This document shows, one piece after another, positions 1 to 6,037 of a stretch of DNA of 21,381 nucleotides. The translations under genes and the position numbers were made by a program. The stretch is from Candidatus Portnoyibacteriota bacterium (lineage in GTDB: Bacteria > Patescibacteriota > Minisyncoccia > RBG-13-40-8-A > JAUWHN01): the NCBI GenBank assembly GCA_030605865.1, contig JAUWHN010000007.1, positions 1-21,381 on the forward strand, read 5' to 3'. Position 1 is the first letter of the stretch; every line of letters starts with the position of its first letter. Under the pieces are notes generated by a model, which saw only the letters and a list, made by a program, of their open reading frames with translations, searched no databases and was not told where the DNA came from.

Positions 1-413
1 ACATAGGTAGTTTTTAGCTTCATTAACTCCCGATATTCCAAAATTAAATCTATTATTTTATGTTTCCCTTTTAATTTTTGAAGTTCTGGAGCAGCTGTAG
101 AAATCACTTTGCCTGGTGTTTTCCTAAGTCCAACAGTAGAAATTTTTAATTTTTTAAATAAAATTTCCGAAAGTTGCTGGGAGGAACTGATGTTAAATTG
201 AATACCAGCTAATTTACAGATTTTCTTATCAAGTTCCTGAAGGCGAGTATCTAGTTTTTGAGAAAGTTTTTTTAAAACACCGATATCTAACTTAATGCCG
301 GTTTTTTCCATTCTGGAAAGGACCGGCATTAGTTTTTTCTCTAATTCGTAGACTTTTTTTGAAAGTATTTTTTCTTTGAGGGCCTTTTTGATGTCTTTTA
401 GCCTATTGCTCAT
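1..413 (-). CDS. polA: DNA polymerase I, polymerase part (N-terminal fragment; continues beyond the window edge)
   Basis: The ORF opens with ATG at 413 and runs off the window after about 137 codons. Near residues 22-42 it reads YELEKKLMPVLSRMEKTGIK and is followed by LD, the start of the family A polymerase thumb region (the usual form is 'pLlpvLarME.tGv.lD'). Further on come FNISSSQQL and, close to the edge, EYRELMKLKTTY, both typical of Pol I. The fingers and palm lie outside the window. The start overlaps the stop of the upstream exonuclease gene as ATGA, so the two are probably translationally coupled. In ordinary Pol I a 3'-5' exonuclease domain of about 200 residues sits between these two parts; here only about 20 residues precede the thumb, so no proofreading domain is encoded. 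A frameshifted single polA is a less likely reading, because the break falls at a domain boundary with a proper ATG. Confidence 0.85.
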   Translation of the reverse strand, partial: MSNRLKDIKKALKEKILSKKVYELEKKLMPVLSRMEKTGIKLDIGVLKKLSQKLDTRLQELDKKICKLAGIQFNISSSQQLSEILFKKLKISTVGLRKTPGKVISTAAPELQKLKGKHKIIDLILEYRELMKLKTTY

Positions 414-1294
414 ATAGTTAGCTGTCGGTTAGGTAGCCGACCGATTAAACTTTTAAAGTCCAACTCTTGAAAGAGTTGCACAACCTTTTTATGGTCATAA
501 GTTTCTACTCGGCAATCCTCCAAATTAAATTTTAAGGGCACATCATATCTAATGGTAGCCAATTTTTTACTAAAAATAGCCTGGTCTTTGTTATCTAATA
601 ATTTTTTCTTTAAACTCTCAAGAATGTTCCTGGTCTCACCTTTTTCTAATTTTTTATATAAATTTTCTATTGTCCCAAACTTTTTTAAAAGATTAATTGC
701 TGTTTTCTCTCCTACGCCGGGTACGCCGGGGATATTATCCGAGGGATCGCCTTTTAATCCTTTAAAATCCAAAAGTTGCTCTGGTTTGAGTTCATATCTT
801 TCTCTTACTGCCTTTTCGTCATAAATAATCGTATCAGTTATTCCTCTCTTTAGAGTATAAACCTTGGTATTTTCATTAATGAGTTGTAAAGTGTCTAAAT
901 CCCCGGTCACTACAATGTTTTCTATATCTTTATTGGTTTTTTTAGTAACAGTGCCAATAATATCATCGGCTTCAAAGCCCTCTTTTTCAAAAATTGGAAT
1001 ATCAAGAGCTTTGACAACTTTTTTTACGAGAGGAAACTGTTGGACTAATTCATCGGGGGTTTTGGGACGATGCGCTTTATACTCCGCATATTCTAAATGA
1101 CGAAAGGTTGGCTTTGGCAAATCAAAGGCAGTAAGAATATAATCCGGTTTTAACTCTTTTAAAACCTTTAGAAGCACGGCAGTGAATCCATAAACAGCAT
1201 TAACAAGCTCACCTTTTTTTGTGGTTAAGGGTGGGAGAGCATGAAAGCCGCGGTGGATTAGAGCATTGGCATCGATTAAAACTAAACGTTTCAT
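410..1294 (-). CDS. Stand-alone 5'-3' exonuclease (Pol I N-terminal domain / flap endonuclease type)
   Basis: This 294-residue protein corresponds to the 5'-3' exonuclease domain of DNA polymerase I, which removes RNA primers and 5' flaps. It begins MKRLVLIDANALIHRGFHAL (nucleotide-binding start with the metal-ligand Asp), then shows FDLPKPTFRH...YKAHR, EADDIIGT (acidic metal cluster), VVTGDLDTLQL, and the helix-hairpin-helix region LKGDPSDNIPGVPGVGEKTA. It ends at FKSLIGRLP, where the exonuclease domain of full-length Pol I normally ends, with only a few extra residues. The gene overlaps tsaE upstream and the polymerase gene downstream by ATGA at both junctions, so the three genes form one coupled operon. 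It may act as a subunit partner of the polymerase or as an independent FEN-like nuclease. Confidence 0.93.
   Translation of the reverse strand: MKRLVLIDANALIHRGFHALPPLTTKKGELVNAVYGFTAVLLKVLKELKPDYILTAFDLPKPTFRHLEYAEYKAHRPKTPDELVQQFPLVKKVVKALDIPIFEKEGFEADDIIGTVTKKTNKDIENIVVTGDLDTLQLINENTKVYTLKRGITDTIIYDEKAVRERYELKPEQLLDFKGLKGDPSDNIPGVPGVGEKTAINLLKKFGTIENLYKKLEKGETRNILESLKKKLLDNKDQAIFSKKLATIRYDVPLKFNLEDCRVETYDHKKVVQLFQELDFKSLIGRLPNRQLTI
424..441. repeat. Short inverted repeat at the end of the exonuclease gene
   Basis: GTCGGTT-AGGT-AGCCGAC forms a 7-bp hairpin with one G-T pair. It encodes the last residues after the exonuclease domain (around RLPNRQ), so the tail of this protein is made of palindrome sequence. 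It may belong to the family of intragenic palindromes seen elsewhere in the window, but it is short. Confidence 0.35.
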
Positions 1295-1731
1295 ATAATT
1301 TTTATTCTTCTTTCCTTCTTGCTCACTATCTCAAATCTAACCCATATTGTATCTCTCGGCAGAATTGAATGGACCTTCTCTGCCCATTCAATGAGGACTA
1401 TATTTTGAGGATTACTGATAATTTCTTTAAAATCTAAATCAAGAAGTTCTTTGGGTTTGTTTAATCTATAGCAGTCAATATGATATAAATTTTTATATTT
1501 CTTTAATAAGACAAAGGTTGGGCTGGTTAGCCGCTGGCGAATGCCAAGTTTTTTGGCAAATCCTTGAATAAATCTAGTCTTTCCGCTGCCCAATTCTCCT
1601 TCCAACCCAATCACCCAAGCTTGATTTTTAGTCCGACGTGACGTCGGACTAAAAATTTCTTCAGCTAGCAACTTCGCCACTTTCTTAGTCTGTGCTTCGC
1701 TTTTGCTTAAAATCTCTACCATCACCTTCAT
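1291..1731 (-). CDS. tsaE: tRNA threonylcarbamoyladenosine biosynthesis ATPase TsaE
   Basis: TsaE is the small P-loop ATPase that works with TsaB and TsaD to make t6A at position 37 of ANN-decoding tRNAs. The Walker A motif GELGSGKTRF lies in the VIGLEGELGSGKT context of the family, followed by LTSPTF, YHIDCYRL, and IEWAEKVHSILP. The reading frame extends upstream to 1884, but that would overlap the divergent gene at 1871 and add about 51 hydrophobic residues unlike the family. I therefore take ATG at 1731 (alternatively 1722), giving 146 residues, normal for TsaE. The stop overlaps the next gene's start (ATGA). Odd point: residues about 26-36, just before the P-loop, are encoded by a perfect 14-bp palindrome (1625-1655), adding a short SPTSRRTKN stretch. 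No clear promoter was found on this strand. Confidence 0.93.
   Translation of the reverse strand: MKVMVEILSKSEAQTKKVAKLLAEEIFSPTSRRTKNQAWVIGLEGELGSGKTRFIQGFAKKLGIRQRLTSPTFVLLKKYKNLYHIDCYRLNKPKELLDLDFKEIISNPQNIVLIEWAEKVHSILPRDTIWVRFEIVSKKERRIKII
1625..1655. repeat. Perfect 14-bp palindrome inside tsaE
   Basis: The left arm 1625-1638 and the right arm 1642-1655 are exact reverse complements with loop TGA; the core is CCGACG-TGA-CGTCGG and the flanks are T and A runs. It is read in frame within tsaE. The 14-base core CGACGTGACGTCGG recurs in the terminator after clpP (21284-21319). By shape it could also terminate transcription on either strand, which is unexpected inside a coding region. Confidence 0.8.
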
Positions 1732-1791
1732 CTTATCAGATTTTGGGGGATAAAAAAAGAGGCTGCGTAGAGTTATTAACACCTCAAACAG

Positions 1792-1820
1792 TTGACCGGT
1801 TTTTAATATTGATTTAATAT
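1792..1820 (+). promoter_or_regulatory. Promoter of the DHH-pilB operon
   Basis: TTGACC at 1792-1797, a 17-base spacer, and TAATAT at 1815-1820. Transcription would begin near 1827, about 44 bases before ATG 1871. A GGAGGG at 1841-1846 is about 25 bases from the ATG, too far for an ordinary ribosome binding site, and no in-frame NTG lies closer to it. Confidence 0.6.
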
Positions 1821-1870
1821 AAATAGATAACCCTAAAAAAGGAGGGAATAAAAGTTTAAAAGATACCAAG

Positions 1871-3028
1871 ATGGAAGCTATCAAAAGACAAATAGCTGGT
1901 TTAGTTAATAGAAGCCAGAATGTTCTTGTAGCTGCTCAGGAGAATATCAGCGGCGATGCCCTGGGAGGTGCCTTGGCTTTGGTTAGCGCTTTAGAAAAAT
2001 TAGGTAAAAGCGCCCAGCTTATTATCCCCGAGGAATTACCTAAAAAATTTGAGTTTTTACCAAAAACAAATTCCCTTTCTTGCGACAGGTTTCAAGAAAG
2101 GGAATTTGTTTTGTCTCTTAAAGACCCAGAGGATAATATTAACGATCTTCACTATGAAAAAAAGGACGGCTTGCTACATATATACTTCAACACAAAAAAG
2201 AAAATTGAGGAAAAAGATTTTCGAATCAACTCTTCTCATCCTTTTGAGCTTATTTTTACAATAAATAGTCGGGACTATGAAAATTTAGGAAAGGCCTTTG
2301 AATATAACCCAGAACTATTTTTTGAAACCCCGGTTGTTAATATTGACAACCATCCAGCAAATGAAAATTTTGGAGAAATAAACTTGGTTGATATTACTTC
2401 TAGTTCGGTTTCAGAGATTATAATGGGGTTGATAGATTTTTTAGATAGAAATTTATTGGACAAAGATATTGCTACTTGTGTGTTAACCGGCTTAATAGAT
2501 GCCACTGATAATTTTCAATCTCCAAGAACCACTCCTCGGACCTTTAATAATGCCGCCCTTTTAATTAACAGAGGCGGTGACCAGCAGCAAATTATTAGAT
2601 ATTTCTATAAAACCAAGTCTCTTGATTTTCTCCGTTTTTGGGGCCGGATTCTACACGGGCTATCTTGGGATCAGGAAAAGAAATTGGTTTGGGGAAAAAT
2701 CCGAGAAAAAGATTTCCAAAAGACAAATGCTACATCAGAATGTCTGCCCCAAATCTTTGAAGAAATAAAAACAGCTTTTCCAGAAATGAGGACCGCTTTA
2801 CTCCTTTGGCCTGCCTCGCGGCCTGCTTCGCAGCGAGGCGAGCAAGACGTGCAAGCCCAAAGCGAAACAAAGGGAACAATCTATTCATTGAATTCAGAAC
2901 TTCTTAGGAACTTAGCTCCTAAGTTGGATGGAATTTTAAAAAACGACAATTTGTTCTTCTCTATAAAAAATATTTCATTAGATGATGCAGAGAAACAAGC
3001 ATTAGATTTGATAAGAAGAGAGATTTGA
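1871..3028 (+). CDS. DHH-family phosphoesterase-like protein with degenerate metal site
   Basis: The overall pattern matches the DHH (RecJ/NrnA-like) fold: a GDALGGALAL turn near residue 28, INSRDYENLG near 130, NIDNHPANENFG near 157-168, and TGLIDATDNFQSPRT near 205. Family members usually hydrolyse short oligoribonucleotides or cyclic dinucleotides with Mn2+. Here several canonical ligands appear changed: motif I lacks the first Asp of DxD (S-G-D), motif II has Asn where Asp is usual, and the signature DHH reads DNH. I see no C-terminal GGGH motif of a DHHA1 domain. The protein may be inactive, altered in activity, or a binding protein. It lies 16 bases upstream of pilB on the same strand, so the two are probably co-transcribed. 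Two hairpin-forming segments are embedded in the frame (2063-2112 and 2803-2862); the latter encodes a low-complexity Pro/Ala/Ser/Gln/Arg stretch. Confidence 0.75.
   Translation: MEAIKRQIAGLVNRSQNVLVAAQENISGDALGGALALVSALEKLGKSAQLIIPEELPKKFEFLPKTNSLSCDRFQEREFVLSLKDPEDNINDLHYEKKDGLLHIYFNTKKKIEEKDFRINSSHPFELIFTINSRDYENLGKAFEYNPELFFETPVVNIDNHPANENFGEINLVDITSSSVSEIIMGLIDFLDRNLLDKDIATCVLTGLIDATDNFQSPRTTPRTFNNAALLINRGGDQQQIIRYFYKTKSLDFLRFWGRILHGLSWDQEKKLVWGKIREKDFQKTNATSECLPQIFEEIKTAFPEMRTALLLWPASRPASQRGEQDVQAQSETKGTIYSLNSELLRNLAPKLDGILKNDNLFFSIKNISLDDAEKQALDLIRREI
2063..2112. repeat. Perfect 20-bp inverted repeat inside the DHH gene
   Basis: Left arm 2063-2082 and right arm 2093-2112 are exact reverse complements with the 10-base loop CGACAGGTTT. 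In the mRNA this is a very stable stem. The left arm encodes KTNSLS and the right arm QEREFVL, so both arms are translated. Confidence 0.85.
2803..2862. repeat. GC-rich nested palindrome inside the DHH gene
   Basis: The core arms are GCCTCGC (2813-2819) and GCGAGGC (2833-2839), with an inner CTGC-TTC-GCAG; imperfect outer pairing of TTTGGCCTGC with GCAAGCCCAAA extends the hairpin. It is in frame and encodes WPASRPASQRGEQDVQAQ, which looks like an inserted loop with a different composition from the surrounding protein. Confidence 0.65.
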
Positions 3029-3044
3029 GATAAACTTAAATTGT

Positions 3045-4709
3045 ATGAAAGCTAAGGATAAAATTAAGTCCAAAATAAGACTCATCCTCCGAGAGGAGGA
3101 AGAAGAAAAAACAGAGGCGATTGCTAATAAGTTTAGATTACCTTATTTAGATTTGAGCACTGTCCCGGTTGACCCAGCTGGTCTAAAAATAGTTCCTCTT
3201 GATAAAGCGAAAGAATCGGAAGTCATAATTCTTAGAAAGTTTGGTAAGGGTATTAAGATTGCCGTTAGAAATCCCGATAGAGAGGAGACCAAAAACCTTT
3301 TTAAGGATTTAAAGGATAAAGGCTATGCCCTTGAAGTTTTTATTGTTTCCCTATCGAGCCTTGAGAGCGCTTGGAAACGTTATGAGGGGATGGAAAAAGA
3401 ACGAGAAAAAATTACCAAGGAGATAGAAATTACTTCTGAAAAAATAAGTGAGCTCCAGGAAGAAATAACCGCTTTTGAAGACGTAAGAGATAAGCTAAAA
3501 GCAGCATTAAGGATGAGTACTACTGAAATACTTGAGGTAGTTTTTGCCGGGGCCTTAAAAATCGAAGCTTCGGACATTCATTTTGAAGCCGAAGAGGAAC
3601 AAGTCAGATTGAGATTTCGAGTAGATGGAATTCTGCAGGATGTAACCGATTTGCCGACTACCACATATGACTCTATTCTTTCTCGAATAAAAATATTATC
3701 CGAGTTAAAGATTAATGTCCATAATATTCCTCAGGATGGTCGTTTTTCTATTGCAATAGACAAAGCAGAGATTGAAATTAGAACTTCAGTTGTTCCCGGG
3801 GCTTATGGTGAAAATATAGTTTTGAGAATCTTAAATCCCAAGACTATCAGTTTAGAACTTGGAGGCTTGGGATTAGAAGAATATGCTTTTGAAATTGTAA
3901 ATCGAGAAATAAAAAAACCTAATGGCATGATTGTTAATACCGGTCCAACCGGTTCAGGGAAAACTACTACCCTATATGCTTTTTTGAGAAAAATCAATAA
4001 ACCCGAAATTAAAATCATAACTTTAGAAAATCCTATTGAATATCATTTGGAAGGAATTCAGCAAACCCAAATAAATCCCAAAAAGAATTATACCTTTGCT
4101 GTTGGTTTGAAGGCTGCTCTTCGTCAGGATCCCGATGTTATTTTGGTTGGCGAGATTCGTGACGAGGAAACTGCCAGCACCGCCATTCAGGCTGCTTTAA
4201 CAGGTCACTTAGTTTTTACCACTTTACATACCAACGATGCAGCAGGAGCAATTCCTCGATTGGTTGACATGAAAGTTAAACCCACCCTAGTTCCGCCGGC
4301 GCTTAATTTAGTTATTGCCCAGAGATTGGTTCGAAAGGTTTGCCCGGAATGCGCTGAAAAACACAAGCCTGATAGTAAACTTTTATCAAAGTTAAATGAA
4401 ATTTTAAAGGCCGTCCCTGCAAATATTAGAGCCAAATATCCTAAATTAGATAAAAATTTAACCCTTTTAAAAGTTGGTAAGGGCTGTAGAAAGTGCAATG
4501 GGACTGGCTATAAGGGCCGAATAGCAGTGGTGGAGTTATTTACGATTGATAGAGAGATGGAAAAATTGATTATTAAGTCTCCCTCAATAGCTGAAGTCCA
4601 CGAAAAAGCAGTGGAAAGAGGGATGATAACATTGAAACAAGACGCTATTTTTAAAGTTTTGAACCAAGTTACGACGATAGAGGAAGTTGAACGCGTTTTG
4701 GGCGCATAA
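3045..4709 (+). CDS. pilB: Type IV pilus assembly / type II secretion ATPase (PilB/GspE family)
   Basis: This 554-residue hexameric ATPase would power pilus extension at the cytoplasmic membrane. An N-terminal MshEN-like region (about 1-110) is followed by a charged, probably coiled-coil stretch (about 115-150) and the ATPase core. Visible motifs are ASDIHFE (Asp box start), Walker A GPTGSGKTTT near residue 300, LENPIEYHLEGIQQTQ, Walker B DPDVILVGEIRDEET near 362, the His box TGHLVFTTLHTNDA, and a zinc-type tetracysteine pair, CPEC near 432 and CRKC near 481, as in PilB/GspE. ATG 3045 gives an ordinary start 16 bases after the DHH gene. No other pilus gene lies in the window, so the rest of the system must be elsewhere. 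Confidence 0.93.
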   Translation: MKAKDKIKSKIRLILREEEEEKTEAIANKFRLPYLDLSTVPVDPAGLKIVPLDKAKESEVIILRKFGKGIKIAVRNPDREETKNLFKDLKDKGYALEVFIVSLSSLESAWKRYEGMEKEREKITKEIEITSEKISELQEEITAFEDVRDKLKAALRMSTTEILEVVFAGALKIEASDIHFEAEEEQVRLRFRVDGILQDVTDLPTTTYDSILSRIKILSELKINVHNIPQDGRFSIAIDKAEIEIRTSVVPGAYGENIVLRILNPKTISLELGGLGLEEYAFEIVNREIKKPNGMIVNTGPTGSGKTTTLYAFLRKINKPEIKIITLENPIEYHLEGIQQTQINPKKNYTFAVGLKAALRQDPDVILVGEIRDEETASTAIQAALTGHLVFTTLHTNDAAGAIPRLVDMKVKPTLVPPALNLVIAQRLVRKVCPECAEKHKPDSKLLSKLNEILKAVPANIRAKYPKLDKNLTLLKVGKGCRKCNGTGYKGRIAVVELFTIDREMEKLIIKSPSIAEVHEKAVERGMITLKQDAIFKVLNQVTTIEEVERVLGA

Positions 4710-4927
4710 AAAAATTCCCCTCCATTAATCTGTAGGCAATAAAGCTCTGGCTTGGGAACCGAGAGGTTGGAATTTTTCTGAGGAATATCTCCGCTAATAT
4801 ACCAGCAAGGGTATGGCCGAGATATCCAAAACTAAGAAAAATTCCCAAGGATATCATAAGTGATAAATAAATATCTGATATCCTTATTGCCTACAGATGA
4901 ACAGAAAGGAAAAATTTTCCGACTTAA
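4710..4927 (-). ncRNA. Candidate structured non-coding RNA, family unknown
   Basis: The intergenic space between pilB and ruvB folds almost completely. A 15-bp perfect closing stem pairs 4728-4742 with 4884-4898. Inside it are a hairpin of 10 bp (4847-4856 with 4877-4886, partly competing with the closing stem), an 11-bp stem (4769-4779 with 4835-4845), a 6-bp stem (4751-4756 with 4844-4849, partly competing), a 9-bp stem with one bulge (4782-4791 with 4819-4827) and a terminal hairpin ATACC/GGTAT. I assign the minus strand because a perfect promoter (4934-4962) points into it, and a run of seven U would follow the stem at 4714-4708. The shape (long closing stem, inner loops and a long arm) recalls 6S RNA, but I recognise no sequence signature of 6S, SRP, RNase P or tmRNA. 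The 3' end is uncertain. It could instead be a plus-strand 3' structure of the pilB transcript. Confidence 0.55.
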
Positions 4928-4933
4928 CATACC

Positions 4934-4962
4934 ATTATAGCAAATAACAAAATTCTTGTCAA
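4934..4962 (-). promoter_or_regulatory. Perfect consensus sigma-70-type promoter driving the candidate RNA
   Basis: On the minus strand: TTGACA (4962-4957), 17-base spacer, TATAAT (4939-4934), with transcription expected near 4927. The -35 box lies 11 bases upstream of the divergent ruvB start codon. The -35 with its downstream eight bases (TTGACAAGAATTTT) is identical to that of the nusA promoter at 16186. Confidence 0.85.
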
Positions 4963-4973
4963 GTGTTTTTTAT

Positions 4974-5977
4974 ATGTACACAGATCCCCGTCCTCAACAA
5001 GAAGATCAAAATTTAGACATCACTCTTCGACCCCTGAATTTTGATGAATACGTTGGTCAAGAAAAGGTTAAAAAAACCTCAATATTTTAATTGAGGCAGC
5101 TAAGCAAAGGGGCGAAGCAATAGATCATATTCTACTTTATGGCGGCAGCGGGCTGGGCAAGACTACTCTGGCTTATATTATTGCCAAAGAGTTGGGCTCA
5201 AATATCAAAGCTACCTCGGGCCCGGCGATTGAAAAGGTTGGTGACTTAGCCGCTATCCTTTCCAATCTCCAAGAGGGAGATGTTTTATTTTTTGACGAAG
5301 CTCATAGGTTGAATAAGTTAATAGAAGAAGTGCTTTATCCGGCGATGGAGGAATATAAGCTGGATATTATAATTGGCAAAGGTCCTTCGGCCCGAACCCT
5401 ACAATTGAAACTTCCCAAATTTACTTTAATTGCAGCCACTACCAGAGTCGGATTACTTTCTTCTCCCCTACGAAATCGTTTTGGTGCTACTTATCAGTTA
5501 AATTTTTATAATCCAGAAGATATTGAGCAAATTCTTAAAAGGTCAAGTAAAATTTTAGATATAGAAAGCGAACCTGCGGGACTTAAAATGATTTCCGGGA
5601 GGGCTAGATTTACCCCTAGGGTAGCTAATCGGCTTTTAAAAAGAGTCCGCGATTATGCTCAAGTAAAAGGACAAGGAATTATAACCGAAGATATTGCCAA
5701 AGAGGCTCTGGATATGTTAGAAATAGATGATATGGGTTTAGAGCTGGCTGACCGCAATATTTTAAAAGTTATTATTGAAAAATTTGAAGGAGGGCCGGTC
5801 GGCTTAGATTCAATTGCCGCAGCTACTTCTGAAGAAAAAGATACCATCAGTGACATTTACGAACCATATTTAATGCAAATCGGCTTTTTAGCCCGTACCT
5901 CAAAAGGACGTATCACCACTAAAGAAGCGTATAGACATTTAAATCTTAAGACATCCGATGTCCCGAAATTATTTTAA
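4974..5977 (+). CDS. ruvB: Holliday junction branch migration ATPase RuvB, interrupted by a one-base frameshift
   Basis: RuvB is the hexameric AAA+ motor that drives branch migration with RuvA. The reading frame starts at ATG 4974 with MYTDPRPQQEDQNLDITLRP and continues LNFDEYVGQEKVKK, a normal RuvB N-terminus, then hits a stop after a run of seven A (5070-5076). One additional A restores KVKKNLNILIEAAKQRG and joins the rest of the protein in the other frame, giving 334 residues, a normal RuvB length. Further motifs are Walker A GGSGLGKTT (usually GPPGLGKTT), Walker B DVLFFDEAHRL, sensor region LIAATTRVGLLSSPLRNRFG, and the C-terminal winged helix with GGPVGLDSIAAA. The frameshift may be a homopolymer sequencing error, a real mutation, or a slippage site. 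From the sequence alone the first free downstream start (5192) would give a protein lacking the P-loop. I see no convincing plus-strand promoter. Confidence 0.9.
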
Positions 5978-6013
5978 TATTAGGATATCAGATGTCTAAA
6001 AAATTAATCAGGA

Positions 6014-6037
6014 GGGACTCAGGAGTCCTCTTTTTTT
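6014..6037 (+). terminator. Rho-independent terminator after ruvB, abutting the next start codon
   Basis: GAGGGACT-CAGG-AGTCCTC (one bulged G) followed by seven T. The T run ends immediately before ATG 6038. An AGGAG at 6021-6025, partly in the loop, is the only Shine-Dalgarno-like site for the next gene, 12 bases from its ATG. Confidence 0.7.

Noticed and set aside
1732..1884. Upstream extension of tsaE to the first in-frame ATG
   Set aside because: It adds 51 residues unlike the family, crosses the divergent promoter and overlaps the DHH gene start.
4669..4857. A 62-residue hydrophobic ORF on the minus strand beside pilB
   Set aside because: It overlaps the pilB end and lies almost wholly within the highly paired region; the strong stems explain the sequence better, and the peptide matches nothing I recognise.
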